Positions 1-8,250 of a stretch of 64,000 bases of DNA are shown piece by piece (position 1 is the stretch's first letter; each line of letters begins with the position of its first letter). This DNA is from Saccharopolyspora hordei. Lineage in GTDB: Bacteria > Actinomycetota > Actinomycetes > Mycobacteriales > Pseudonocardiaceae. Below the pieces are notes generated by a model, which did not search any database, was not told the DNA's origin, and was given only the letters and a program-made list of their open reading frames with translations. Where the stretch lies: positions 434,001 through 498,000 of the forward strand of contig NZ_JACCFJ010000001.1 of assembly GCF_013410345.1 (NCBI RefSeq). The letters are read 5' to 3'. The position numbers and the translations under genes are program-made.

Positions 1-693
1 CGCACGCTGCGCAAGATGGGCGCCATCGAGTTCGCCACCACCCTCGCGCCGGGCCTGCGCGACGTGCTGTTCACCGGCAAGATCAAGGAGTGCGTCGGCC
101 GCACCGACGAGCGCGGCCGCTACGTCTACGACGCGGTGGTGGTCGACGCCCCGCCGACCGGGCGCGTGGTCAAGTTCCTCGACGTCACCCGGGCCATGGC
201 CGACCTGGCCAAGGTCGGCCCCATCCGCGAGCACAGCGAAGGCGTGGTGCGGCTGCTGCACTCCAGCGACACCGTGGTGCACCTGGTGACGCTGCTGGAG
301 GAGCTGCCGGTGCGGGAGACGCTGGAAGCGGTCGCCGAGCTCGACGCCGCCGACCTGCGCCCGGGCTGCGTGATCTGCAACCGGGTGCGCCCCGCCCGCC
401 TGCCCGCCGACGTCGTCGCGGCCGCCGCCGAGGGCCGCGTCGACGCCGAGGAGGTGCGCACCGGGCTGCACGCCGCGGGGCTGCCCCTGGACGACGACGA
501 GCTGGACGGGCTGGTGCACGAGACCATCGAGCACGCGGTCCAGGTCCGCGCCGAGGAGAACGCCCGCCGCCGGCTCGCCGAGACCGACCTGCCCACCGTC
601 GGGCTGCCCGAACTGACCGCGGGGATCGACGTCGCCGAGCTCTACGAGCTGGCCGAGGTCCTCACCGAACACGGCATCCGGAGCCCCCGATGA
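1..693 (+). CDS. ArsA/Get3-like ATPase, first subunit (5' end outside window)
   Basis: The gene is open at the left edge; about 230 C-terminal residues are visible, so the P-loop lies outside the window. The stretch DAPPTGRVVKFLDV corresponds to the nucleotide-sensing switch of Get3/ArsA ATPases (DTAPTGHTLRFL in eukaryotic Get3), and the following ~150 residues keep the helical C-terminal half of the family. A second paralogue follows with a 4-bp ATGA overlap, then whiB4 and ponA2. This is the arrangement of Rv3679-Rv3680 in M. tuberculosis, where the two proteins form a Get3-like pair. A soluble heteromeric cytosolic ATPase is inferred; its client is unknown. An arsenite pump role is unlikely because no arsB or arsR is nearby. 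Confidence 0.85.
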   Translation, partial: RTLRKMGAIEFATTLAPGLRDVLFTGKIKECVGRTDERGRYVYDAVVVDAPPTGRVVKFLDVTRAMADLAKVGPIREHSEGVVRLLHSSDTVVHLVTLLEELPVRETLEAVAELDAADLRPGCVICNRVRPARLPADVVAAAAEGRVDAEEVRTGLHAAGLPLDDDELDGLVHETIEHAVQVRAEENARRRLAETDLPTVGLPELTAGIDVAELYELAEVLTEHGIRSPR

Positions 694-1829
694 GCGAACC
701 GCACCGCCCCGCCCAGGTCGACGTCGACGCCCTGCTGGACGACCCGGGCACCCGCGTCATCGTCTGCTGCGGGTCCGGGGGCGTGGGCAAGACGACGACC
801 GCCGCGGCGCTGGCCGTGCGCGCCGCCGAGCGCGGCCGCAAGACCGCCGTGCTCACCATCGACCCGGCGCGGCGGCTCGCCCAGGCGCTCGGCCTGCGCG
901 AGCTCGGCAACCAACCGAAGCAGGTGGTGGTGGAGGGCTTCGAACCGGCCGGCGACCTCAACGCGATGATGCTGGACATGCGCCGCACCTTCGACGACAT
1001 GGTGCTCGCGCACGCCGGCCGGGAACGCGCCGAGCAGATCCTGAACAACCCCTTCTACCAGACGATCTCCACATCCTTCTCCGGCACGCAGGAGTACATG
1101 GCGATGGAGAAGCTGGGGCAGCTGTCCGCCTCCGGGCAGTGGGACCTCATCGTGGTGGACACCCCGCCGAGCCGGTCGGCGCTGGACTTCCTGGACGCCC
1201 CGCAGCGGCTGTCCACCGTGCTGGACGGGCGGCTGATCAAGATGCTGTCCAGCCCGGCGCGGGCCGGCGGCAAGGGCCTGCGCAAGATCGTGGGCGCCGG
1301 GTTCGGCATCTTCGCCAAGGCCGTCTCGACGATCATCGGCGGCCAGCTGCTGGCCGACGCGGCCCGGTTCGTGCAGGCCTTCGACTCGACCTTCGGCGGG
1401 TTCCGGGAGCGCGCCGAGCACACCTACCAGCTGCTGCGCTCCCCCGGCACGGCGTTCTTGGTGGTCGCCGCGCCCGAGCCGGACGCGCTGCGGGAGGCCA
1501 CCTACTTCGTGGAGCGGCTGGCCGGCGAGCGGATGCCGCTGGCCGGTCTGGTGGCCAACCGGACCCACCCGGTGTTCACCGGGCTGGCCGGGGCGCGCGC
1601 CACCGCGGTGGCCGAGGAGATCGAGGCCACGGGCGAGGCGCCGATGGCCGCCGCCGCGCTGCGGGTGCACGCCGACCGCGTCGCGGTGGCCGAGCGGGAG
1701 AAGCGGTTGCTGGCCCGGTTCACCCGCGCGCACCCGGAAGTGGCGATGGTCGGTGTTCCCGCGCTGCCGACCGACGTGCACGACCTGGCGGGCCTGCAGG
1801 AGATCGGTCGGCGACTGGCAGGTGAATGA
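690..1829 (+). CDS. ArsA/Get3-like ATPase, second subunit
   Basis: 379 aa. The ATG at 690 overlaps the TGA of the preceding paralogue, implying translational coupling and a stoichiometric complex. The P-loop GSGGVGKTTT lies at residues 28-37. Canonical deviant Walker A motifs of this family read KGGVGKT with a signature lysine that reaches across the dimer; here that position is Ser29. The switch DTPPSRSALDFLD follows around residue 155. The C-terminal half ends in the usual VGVPALPTDVHDLAGL segment. Synteny with Rv3680 is clear from whiB4 and ponA2 immediately downstream. Likely a cytosolic ATPase acting with its neighbour, possibly in membrane-protein handling or redox-linked metabolism; the substrate is not visible in sequence. 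Confidence 0.85.
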   Translation: MSEPHRPAQVDVDALLDDPGTRVIVCCGSGGVGKTTTAAALAVRAAERGRKTAVLTIDPARRLAQALGLRELGNQPKQVVVEGFEPAGDLNAMMLDMRRTFDDMVLAHAGRERAEQILNNPFYQTISTSFSGTQEYMAMEKLGQLSASGQWDLIVVDTPPSRSALDFLDAPQRLSTVLDGRLIKMLSSPARAGGKGLRKIVGAGFGIFAKAVSTIIGGQLLADAARFVQAFDSTFGGFRERAEHTYQLLRSPGTAFLVVAAPEPDALREATYFVERLAGERMPLAGLVANRTHPVFTGLAGARATAVAEEIEATGEAPMAAAALRVHADRVAVAEREKRLLARFTRAHPEVAMVGVPALPTDVHDLAGLQEIGRRLAGE

Positions 1830-1886
1830 CAGGGAAAGGGCCGGGCGATCCGCGGTGGCGAATTGCCCGGCCCCAACCCGAATGGA

Positions 1887-2186
1887 CTAGCTCACCTGGT
1901 ACTCGTCGAAATCGACGTATTCGCGCCGGGCCGCTTCCAGCAATTCCCGCCAGCTGCGGACATCGGGACGACGGCGCAGCAACGCACGCCGCTCCCGCTC
2001 CGTCATTCCGCCCCACACGCCGAATTCGATCTTGTTGTCGAGCGCCTCGGAGAGGCACTCGGTGCGCACCGGGCAGCCGAAGCAGATCATTCGCGCCTTG
2101 CGCTGCTCGGCTCCCCGGACGAACAATTGGTCCGGGTTCTGGTCACGGCAAGCCGCGTTGACCCGCCAGTCCCCCTGCTCGAACAT
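1887..2186 (-). CDS. whiB4: WhiB-family iron-sulfur regulator (WhiB4-like)
   Basis: 99 aa from an ATG at 2186, preceded by a GGGGGAA ribosome-binding site. An upstream extension in frame is possible but has no family similarity. Four cysteines at residues 13, 35, 38 and 44 (C-x21-C-x2-C-x5-C) would hold a [4Fe-4S] cluster, and the turn motif GVWGGMTERERR at about 56-67 is the WhiB hallmark contacting sigma factor. LFVRGAEQRKA resembles mycobacterial WhiB4 (LFVRGAAQRKA). It lies convergent to the Get3-like pair and divergent from ponA2, as Rv3681c does. Inferred role: redox-responsive transcription factor. The WhiB4 assignment rests on motif and synteny. Confidence 0.88.
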   Translation of the reverse strand: MFEQGDWRVNAACRDQNPDQLFVRGAEQRKARMICFGCPVRTECLSEALDNKIEFGVWGGMTERERRALLRRRPDVRSWRELLEAARREYVDFDEYQVS

Positions 2187-2386
2187 AGAGTTCCCCCAGC
2201 TCCTCACTGGATCGTCGGCGACCTGTTTCGTCCGGAGCCCCCCGGCACCGGATGCCGCGGCAGTGGATCGGCCGCAGCAGTGCTGTCGCTGGACGTAGAC
2301 GGACTGTAGAGGCAGTCGGTTCCACAACCAAACAAGGGTTGTCGCTCCGTTATCTTTCGAACTCATCACATCGGGCGGATCTCGCC

Positions 2387-2403
2387 CGTGACAGACCGTC
2401 ACG
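2387..2403. promoter_or_regulatory. inverted repeat in the whiB4-ponA2 intergenic region
   Basis: Perfect 6-bp arms CGTGAC and GTCACG separated by five bases, 27 bp upstream of the ponA2 start, about where the -35 region of the proposed ponA2 promoter would fall. It resembles a CRP/FNR-type half-site arrangement, but the TGA-TCA spacing is one base longer than the classical six. Operator function is inferred only. Confidence 0.4.
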
Positions 2404-2417
2404 AAGCCGTTCCGACT

Positions 2418-2429
2418 TAGGCTGGCGAA
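2418..2429 (+). promoter_or_regulatory. -10 element for leaderless ponA2
   Basis: TAGGCT at 2418-2423 is followed by six bases and then the GTG start codon. There is no convincing Shine-Dalgarno sequence. This spacing puts the transcription start at or next to the first base of the start codon, as in leaderless actinobacterial mRNAs. Confidence 0.5.
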
Positions 2430-4838
2430 GTGCGTGCTCGGGACGGCTTCTTGAAGCTCTTCGGCCTGTGTGTGCTGGCTGGCGTCCTGGTCGCCGGTCT
2501 GCTGTTCCCGGTGGTGGGGTCACTCGGCGTGGTCTCCAACCGCGCCAGCGACGCGGTGAACAGCATCTCGGCCGACCTGATGACCAAGGAACCTCCCCTT
2601 GTGACGACCGTCACAGACAAGGACGGCCGGCCGATCGCGTACCTGTTCGAGCAGAACCGCACCCCGGCCGCCCCGGACCAGATCGCCGACACCATGAAGG
2701 CCGCCATCGTGGCCATCGAGGACCGGCGCTTCTTCGACCACCAGGGCGTCGACTGGGCGGGCACCGTGCGGGCCGCGGTCACCAACCAGGTCTCCGGCTC
2801 GATCGCCCAGGGCGGCTCCACCCTCACCCAGCAGTACGTGAAGAACTACCTGGTGCACGTCGTCGCCGCCGGGGACCCGGTCAAGCAGCACAAGGCCATC
2901 GAGCAGACCCCGGCGCGCAAGCTCCGCGAGATCCGCATCGCCCTCCAGCTGGAGAAGCAGCTCAGCAAGGAGGAGATCCTCACCCGCTACCTCAACGTGG
3001 TGCCCTACGGCAACCAGGCCTACGGCATCGCGGCCGCCGCGCGCACCTACTTCGACACCACCCCGGACCAGCTGACCATCGCGCAGGCCGCGCTGCTGGC
3101 GGGCATGGTGAACAGCCCCAGCGCGCTGGACCCGGAGGACAGCCCCGAGGAGGCGCTGAAGCGCCGCAACCTGGTGATCCAGGCGATGGAGGACCAGCAC
3201 CGGATCACCCCGGAAGCCGCGGAGGAGGCGCGCAACTCGCCGCTCGGCCTCAAGCTCCCCCTGCGGGGCATCCCCAACGGCTGCGTCGGCGCCGGGCCGT
3301 CCGACGGGTTCTTCTGCAAGTACGTCGTCGACTACCTGGAGCGAGCCGGGTTCACCGAGGAGCAGCTCCGCACCGGCGGCTACACGATCCGCACCACGCT
3401 GGACAAGCACGCCACGGACGCCGCGAAGGCCGCCGCCGAGAAGGGCGTGCCGAAGACCACCAAGGGCATCGCCAACGTGATGAGCGTGGTGGAACCCGGC
3501 AAGGAGAAGCACCGGGTGCGGGCGCTGGTGGCCAACCGGGACTTCGGCCTGGACGCCGCGAAGGGCCAGACCGCCTACGCGCTGCCCAGCGGGGTGGTCA
3601 AGTTCGGCGCCGGGTCGGTCTACAAGGTGTTCACCGCGGCCGCCGCGCTGGAGAAGGGGATGGGCATCTACAACACCATCCAGTCCCCGGCCAGCTACAC
3701 CTCGTCGGTCTACAAGAACGGCACCCGGCCCTACACCGTGGGCAACGCCGAAGGCGTCGCAGCGGGGCCGCGGACCCTGCAGATGGCCCTGGCGACCTCG
3801 CCGAACACCGCGTTCGTCGCGCTGCAGGAGCGCGTCGGGCTGGACCAGACGGTGGACATGGCGGTGCGGCTCGGCATGCGGCAGACCCTGCTGAACCACA
3901 CCGCGTCCGGCGACCCGCTGGCCCCCGGCGGCGCCAACGGCCGCTCGCAGGCCGACGAGGTCAAGCAGCGCAACATCGGCGCGTTCACCCTCGGGTACGC
4001 GCCGACCAGCCCGCTGGAGCTGAGCAACGTCGCCGCCACGATCATGAGCGGCGGCACGTGGTGCCCGCCCACGCCGATCGAGCAGGTCCTGGACCGCAAC
4101 GGCAACCCGGTGTCGATCACCGAGGACCCGTGCGAGCAGGCCGTCGACGAGGGCCTGGCGAACGCGCTGGCGGTCGGCATGAGCAGGGACGACCAGCCCG
4201 GCGGCACCGCCGCCGCGGCCGCGGCCGGGGCCGGCTGGACCCGACCGCTGGCGGCCAAGACCGGGACCACCGAGGCGCACCAGTCCGCCGGGTTCATCGG
4301 CGCCACCCCGCAGTACGCCGGGGCGGTGCTGACCTTCAGCGACGGCCCCTCGCCGCAGGGCATCTGCGACAGCGACCCGCCGCGGCTGTGCGGGGTCAAC
4401 GGCGGCAACATCTACGGCGGCAAGGTCCCCGCGCGGACCTTCTTCGACGCGATGGGGCCCATCCACGAGGGCCTGCCGGTCCTGCCGCTGCCGCCCACCA
4501 CCGATCGGTACGAGAACGGCGGCGACGAGTTCCAGGTGCCCAACGTGGTCGGCATGACCTCGAAGCGGGCCACCGAGACGCTGGAGAAGGCGGGGTACCA
4601 GGTCCAGGAGCGCTCGGTGAACAGCCAGCGCAAGCGGGGCTTGGTGGTCAGCCAGACACCGCGCGGCTTCGCCCTGCCGGGCGAGACGGTGACGATCTCG
4701 GTGAGCACCGGCTACGTGCCGCCGCCCTCACCGGAGCGGCCGCCGCCCCCGCCGCCACCGAAGCCGGGGCCGCCGCCCGACCGCCCGGTGGAACGGCCGG
4801 ACGTGCCGGGCCTGCCGCCGGACGTCTTCCCACCGTGA
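2430..4838 (+). CDS. ponA2: bifunctional class A penicillin-binding protein with PASTA domain (PonA2-like)
   Basis: 802 aa, GTG start. Cytosolic stub, then one membrane segment (about 8-32). The GT51 glycosyltransferase follows, with the catalytic glutamate in IEDRRFFDH (about residue 97) and QGGSTLTQQ near 130. The transpeptidase has SVYK (SxxK) near 396, SPN near 452 and KTGTTEAHQSAGFIG near 609. One PASTA domain spans about 700-763 (PNVVGMTSKRATETLEKAGY), then a proline-rich tail ends the protein. It polymerises and cross-links peptidoglycan outside the membrane. The neighbours whiB4 and a metallophosphoesterase match Rv3681c-Rv3683, so PonA2 rather than PonA1 is favoured. All catalytic motifs look intact. 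Confidence 0.93.
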   Translation: MRARDGFLKLFGLCVLAGVLVAGLLFPVVGSLGVVSNRASDAVNSISADLMTKEPPLVTTVTDKDGRPIAYLFEQNRTPAAPDQIADTMKAAIVAIEDRRFFDHQGVDWAGTVRAAVTNQVSGSIAQGGSTLTQQYVKNYLVHVVAAGDPVKQHKAIEQTPARKLREIRIALQLEKQLSKEEILTRYLNVVPYGNQAYGIAAAARTYFDTTPDQLTIAQAALLAGMVNSPSALDPEDSPEEALKRRNLVIQAMEDQHRITPEAAEEARNSPLGLKLPLRGIPNGCVGAGPSDGFFCKYVVDYLERAGFTEEQLRTGGYTIRTTLDKHATDAAKAAAEKGVPKTTKGIANVMSVVEPGKEKHRVRALVANRDFGLDAAKGQTAYALPSGVVKFGAGSVYKVFTAAAALEKGMGIYNTIQSPASYTSSVYKNGTRPYTVGNAEGVAAGPRTLQMALATSPNTAFVALQERVGLDQTVDMAVRLGMRQTLLNHTASGDPLAPGGANGRSQADEVKQRNIGAFTLGYAPTSPLELSNVAATIMSGGTWCPPTPIEQVLDRNGNPVSITEDPCEQAVDEGLANALAVGMSRDDQPGGTAAAAAAGAGWTRPLAAKTGTTEAHQSAGFIGATPQYAGAVLTFSDGPSPQGICDSDPPRLCGVNGGNIYGGKVPARTFFDAMGPIHEGLPVLPLPPTTDRYENGGDEFQVPNVVGMTSKRATETLEKAGYQVQERSVNSQRKRGLVVSQTPRGFALPGETVTISVSTGYVPPPSPERPPPPPPPKPGPPPDRPVERPDVPGLPPDVFPP

Positions 4839-4924
4839 CCGACCAGTGCGGGCGCTCCGCCGAGCGGGGCGCCCGCACTGCTGTCCCGGGCGGTGCCGGG
4901 GACGGGCGCGCGACCGGGGGTTCT

Positions 4925-4937
4925 TAGACTCGGTTGC
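4925..4937 (+). promoter_or_regulatory. -10 element for leaderless SIP-family gene
   Basis: TAGACT at 4925-4930, then seven bases, then the GTG start at 4938. No ribosome-binding site is visible, so a leaderless transcript is inferred. Confidence 0.5.
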
Positions 4938-5723
4938 GTGACGAAGACGCAGGTGAGCACCCGACGTGCGCGATCCCGGTACCGGCAGCTGGAGGTGCGC
5001 GCGGCAGAACGGATCACGCCGCGCATGGTGCGGATCACCCTCGGCGGCGAGGAGCTCGCCGACTTCGTCAGCAACGGCAGCGACCAGCGGATCAAGCTGT
5101 GCCTGCCGCAGCCCGGCCAGCCGGTGCCGCTCGGCCGGACCCGCGCCGAGGTGTTCGCGCTGCCCCGCGAGCAGCAGCCCCGGCAGCGCACCTACACCGT
5201 CCGCTGGTTCGACGCCGAACGGCGGGAGCTGGCCATCGACTTCGTGGTGCACGACCACGACGGCCCGGGCAGCACCTGGGCGGCGCAGGCGGCACCGGGC
5301 GACCAGATCGTGACGGTGGGCCCGAGCCCCGCCTACCAGCCGCAGCCCGACGCCGACCCGCTGGTGCTGGTCGGCGACGAGACCGCGCTGCCCGCCATGT
5401 CGGCGATCGTCGAGGAGCTGCCCGCCGAGGCGGTGGTGCGGGTGTTCGCCGAGGTCGCCGACGCCGCGGAGGAGCAGCCGATCAGCTCGGCCGCCCAGGT
5501 GGACTGGCAGTGGCTGCACCGCGACGGCGTCCCCGCCGAGCAGAGCAGGCTGCTCGTCGACGCGGTGCGCTCCGCGGACCTCGGCCCGAACCCGCACGTG
5601 TGGATCGGCGCGGAGGCCGACGTGGTGCACGAGCTCCGCGAGCACTGCCAGCGCGAGCTCGGGCTGGAGCGCCGCCGCCTCTACGCGCTCGCCTACTGGC
5701 GGCACAACAGCGCCGGCGACTGA
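4938..5723 (+). CDS. siderophore-interacting FAD-binding reductase
   Basis: 261 aa from GTG 4938. The start was chosen because a TAGACT -10 element sits seven bases upstream and the family N-terminus begins about here. The first half is the FAD-binding barrel (RMVRITLGGEEL, then PRQRTYTVRWFD, the flavin-contacting RxYTxR motif, and DFVVHDHDGPGSTWAAQAAPGD). The second half is the SIP NAD(P)H-binding domain ending in the ViuB-like AYWRHNSAGD. These enzymes release iron from ferric siderophores in the cytosol using NAD(P)H. It runs convergent to the YqeY gene. No siderophore biosynthesis or uptake genes are adjacent, so the substrate is unknown. Confidence 0.88.
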   Translation: MTKTQVSTRRARSRYRQLEVRAAERITPRMVRITLGGEELADFVSNGSDQRIKLCLPQPGQPVPLGRTRAEVFALPREQQPRQRTYTVRWFDAERRELAIDFVVHDHDGPGSTWAAQAAPGDQIVTVGPSPAYQPQPDADPLVLVGDETALPAMSAIVEELPAEAVVRVFAEVADAAEEQPISSAAQVDWQWLHRDGVPAEQSRLLVDAVRSADLGPNPHVWIGAEADVVHELREHCQRELGLERRRLYALAYWRHNSAGD

Positions 5724-5735
5724 CGGCCGGGGAGC

Positions 5736-6206
5736 TCAGCCGGCGAGCTCGGCCTTGACCAGCGCGGCGACCTTGCCGCCCTCCGCGCGGCCCGCGACCT
5801 TGGCGTTGGCCGTCTTCATGACCTGGCCCATCTGCTTCATGCCGGGGCGCTCGCCGAGCTCCGCCTCGACCTCGCCGACGGCCTCCTTGACCAGCTGCGC
5901 CAGTTCGTCGTCGCCCAGCGGCTTCGGCAGGTAGCGGCGCAGCACCTCCGCCTCGGCCTCCTCAGCCTGGGCCTGCTCCTCGCGCCCGGCCCCGCGGAAC
6001 GCCTCGGCAGCCTCGTCGCGCTTCTTGGCCTCCTTGCTCAACACGCGCTGCACCTCGTCGTCGGTGAGTTCGCGCGCCTGCTTGCCGGCCACCTCCTCCT
6101 TGCCGATCGCGGCCAGCGCCATGCGCAGCACGCCGGTGACGACGGTGTCGCGGTCCTTCATCGCGGCGGAGAGGTCCGCCCGCAGCTTGTCCTTGAGCTC
6201 GGCCAT
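5736..6206 (-). CDS. YqeY/GatB-related protein
   Basis: 156 aa starting MAELKDKLRADLSAAMKDRD, the classic YqeY N-terminus, with the C-terminal tRNA-binding-like helical domain (GMKQMGQVMKTANAKVAGRAEGGKVAALVKAEL) also found at the end of GatB and GlnRS. The family is widely conserved, cytosolic and thought to interact with tRNA or tRNA-charging complexes; its exact reaction is unknown. The ATG at 6206 is preceded by GACAAT plus seven bases, suggesting a leaderless transcript. It is divergent from the phosphoesterase gene. Confidence 0.9.
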   Translation of the reverse strand: MAELKDKLRADLSAAMKDRDTVVTGVLRMALAAIGKEEVAGKQARELTDDEVQRVLSKEAKKRDEAAEAFRGAGREEQAQAEEAEAEVLRRYLPKPLGDDELAQLVKEAVGEVEAELGERPGMKQMGQVMKTANAKVAGRAEGGKVAALVKAELAG

Positions 6207-6273
6207 GCCAGTGATTGTCCCCGGCGGCCGCTGGGGCGGGGCACGCGGTCCGTCGCGGGGAGCGTGGTCGACG

Positions 6274-6286
6274 TAGGGTTGGTGGG
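6274..6286 (+). promoter_or_regulatory. -10 element for leaderless phosphoesterase gene
   Basis: TAGGGT at 6274-6279, then seven bases before the GTG start at 6287. Same architecture as the ponA2 and SIP genes. Confidence 0.5.
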
Positions 6287-7249
6287 GTGAACAAGTTCGG
6301 GCGAATTTTGCTCAGCGCGGGCGCTCTGGGCGCCGCGACGGTCACCTACTCGGCCGCGATCGAACGGCGGCACTGGACGCTGCGCCAGGTCTCGTTGCCG
6401 GTGCTCGACGCGGGCGCCGCCCCGCTGCGGGTGCTGCACGTCTCCGACCTGCACATGACGCCGAACCAGCGGTCCAAGCAGCGATGGGTGTCCGAGCTGG
6501 TCGACCTGGACCCGGACCTGGTGGTCAACACCGGCGACAACCTCGCGCACCCGCAGGCGGTGCCGGCGGCGCTGCGCGCGATGGGGCCGCTGCTGGACCG
6601 GCCGGGCGTGTTCGTCTTCGGCAGCAACGACTACTACGGACCGACCGCGAAGAACCCGGCCCGCTACCTCCTGCCGTCGTCGAAGACCAAGCGCATCCAC
6701 GGCGACCCGCTGCCGTGGCGGGACCTGCGCGCCGCCCTCACCGAGCGCGGCTGGCTGGACGCGACGCACCGCCGCCACCTGCTCGAGGTCGCCGGGGTGC
6801 GCATCCACGTCGCCGGGGTGGACGACCCGCACCTGCACCTGGACCGCTACGACCAGATCGCCGGCCCGCTGCCGGAGGACGTGCAGCTGCGCCTCGGCGT
6901 GACGCACTCCCCGGAGCCGCGGGTGCTGGACAGCTTCGCCGAGGACGGCTACGACCTGGTGCTGGCGGGGCACACGCACGGCGGCCAGCTGCGGCTGCCG
7001 GGCTACGGCGCCCTGGTGACCAACTGCGAGCTGGACCGGGGCCGGGCGCGCGGCGCCTCCACCTGGGGTGAGCGGATGCACCTGCACGTCTCGGCCGGGC
7101 TGGGCACCTCGCCGTACGCCCCGGTGCGGTTCGCCTGCCCGCCGGAGGCGACCTTGCTGACACTGCTGCCCCGCTCCGAGGACGAGGCCCTGACCAGCGA
7201 GAACGCCGAAAGGGAGACCCCGTTCGGAAGCGGCGGAGGCGTCCGGTAG
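6287..7249 (+). CDS. calcineurin-like metallophosphoesterase (Rv3683-like)
   Basis: 320 aa. A short hydrophobic N-terminal segment (ILLSAGALGAATVTYSAAI) could be a membrane anchor or signal. The binuclear metal site motifs are in order: DLH (about 54-56), GDN (about 85), GSNDYY, then THSPEP and GHTHGGQL (about 228-235). This places it in the YkuE-like group of calcineurin phosphoesterases. It follows ponA2, SIP and YqeY and precedes tRNA-Pro, as Rv3683 follows ponA2 in mycobacteria. Substrates may be lipid-linked phosphates or nucleotides, which the sequence does not show. Confidence 0.88.
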   Translation: MNKFGRILLSAGALGAATVTYSAAIERRHWTLRQVSLPVLDAGAAPLRVLHVSDLHMTPNQRSKQRWVSELVDLDPDLVVNTGDNLAHPQAVPAALRAMGPLLDRPGVFVFGSNDYYGPTAKNPARYLLPSSKTKRIHGDPLPWRDLRAALTERGWLDATHRRHLLEVAGVRIHVAGVDDPHLHLDRYDQIAGPLPEDVQLRLGVTHSPEPRVLDSFAEDGYDLVLAGHTHGGQLRLPGYGALVTNCELDRGRARGASTWGERMHLHVSAGLGTSPYAPVRFACPPEATLLTLLPRSEDEALTSENAERETPFGSGGGVR

Positions 7250-7301
7250 AGTATTCGCCAGCGGACGGGGCGAGAACCCGAGAGGTCCCGCCGCTGGAGA
7301 T

Positions 7302-7375
7302 CGGGGTGTGGCGCAGCTTGGGAGCGCGCTTCGTTCGGGTCGAAGAGGTCGTGGGTTCAAATCCCGCCACCCCGA
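7302..7375 (+). tRNA. tRNA-Pro (anticodon CGG)
   Basis: Cloverleaf with acceptor CGGGGTG/CACCCCG, anticodon stem CTTCG/CGAAG around the 7-base loop TTCGGGT (anticodon CGG), and T-arm GTGGG-TTCAAAT-CCCGC. The discriminator base is A; CCA is not encoded. It reads CCG codons, which are frequent in this GC-rich genome. Confidence 0.96.
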
Positions 7376-7384
7376 CAGGCGAGA

Positions 7385-7427
7385 GGGCCTGGTCAGGACT
7401 TCACACGAGGTTCTGACCAGGCCCTTT
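7385..7427 (+). terminator. rho-independent terminator after tRNA-Pro
   Basis: A perfect 12-bp stem (7385-7396 with 7413-7424, GGGCCTGGTCAG and its complement) encloses a 16-base loop and is followed by TTTCTT. It sits 10 bases after the tRNA 3' end. Confidence 0.85.
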
Positions 7428-7692
7428 CTTCATGCCCTGGACTGCGGCTTGGGAGAGATCCGGGAGAAGATCGTGCACCCGCCCTCTCACCGGCCGCGTC
7501 CGCGGGCCTGCAGCAGCCGACGTCTACCGGGCGAGCTGGGCGACACGGTGGCCAGTCGGGCATCCAGGGCCGCTTCCCAGCAGCGGTCAAGTCGCGCATG
7601 AGGCGGGCACGCATCTCTCTCGAGGTTGACCTCGATTGACTCCTGGAGCCTCTGCAGTGCGCCGGCTGTGGCTGGCTCTGCCTGTGGCTGGG
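7428..7692. other. no recognisable gene
   Basis: No reading frame here has convincing codon bias, a ribosome-binding site or a motif I recognise. It opens the decayed stretch between tRNA-Pro and the ABC exporter operon. Confidence 0.5.
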
Positions 7693-7740
7693 GGTCGTGA
7701 GTGCGTGAACCGGCTGGAGCCGGTCCTGGCACTCACGACC
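7693..7740. repeat. dispersed palindromic hairpin element, copy 1
   Basis: 48 nt. The outer perfect 12-bp arms GGTCGTGAGTGC (7693-7704) and GCACTCACGACC (7729-7740) surround an inner 6-bp stem CCGGCT/AGCCGG (7710-7723). The same design recurs in the 42 kb tandem array and at 44271. The end of the phosphoribosyltransferase remnant overlaps its right arm. Confidence 0.8.
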
Positions 7741-8012
7741 GTTGTGCGGCCTGGTTGAGGAGGTCGACCACTTCGGTGCCTGGGACCGGGTGGGTTCCGC
7801 GTAGCGCTCGGCGGCACTTCGGAGGTCCGTGTTGGTCGACGCGGAAAGCTCGCGGACGACGAGCACGCCGAGCGGCGCGTCCCGCGCCCGAGCCACCTCG
7901 AAGGAGACCGGAACACCGCCCGCGGCAGTCCCAGCACCACCGGGGCTTCGTCGCGCAGGTACGGCAGCTGCTCAGCCAGCCGCCGCCCCTCCCTACGACC
8001 ACCGAACGGCAT
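7733..8012 (-). pseudogene. phosphoribosyltransferase-family gene remnant
   Basis: Reading the minus strand from 8012 gives RREGRRLAEQLPYLRDEAP, then VVLGLPR, the start of a PRTase-family protein. A one-base loss at about 7919 shifts the match to a second frame (GGVPVSFEVARARDAPLGVL, then VVREL, matching the family GGVPVAxEVA...LDVLVVRKL). A third frame supplies a family-like C-terminus (TEVVDLLNQAAQRS) ending at 7733. Intact members are about 210-220 aa; this remnant encodes fewer than 95 residues in three frames, so there are large internal deletions. The final Ser codon and TGA lie in the arm of the palindromic element. Confidence 0.7.
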
Positions 8013-8250
8013 GCCCCCACTCCCAGCTCCCCGTCTGGAACCCGGGCACCGCAGCCGCAGCCGCGGAAGACCGACGCGAGCACCCCGATACGACACCCCT
8101 CAAGCACACACCGCTCGCACCCCGAAACCGCAGGTCACCGGCCTATCACGTGGATGTGAGATCAGAACGAGCCGTGCGGGCGATCACCAACCGGATCCGC
8201 TCGCGACGATCTTTGAAACCGCAGGCCAGCACACCTGGAAATCTTGTGCA

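Noticed and set aside
7487-7732. Minus-strand frame reading LQRLQESIEVNLERDACPPH with protein-like composition
   Set aside because: No ribosome-binding site, no recognisable family and no support from neighbours. It overlaps the palindrome; it may be a gene fragment but cannot be supported.
8161-8215. A further degenerate CRISPR repeat left of the first copy
   Set aside because: The similarity (ATCACC, TTTGAAAC) is too weak and not in register.
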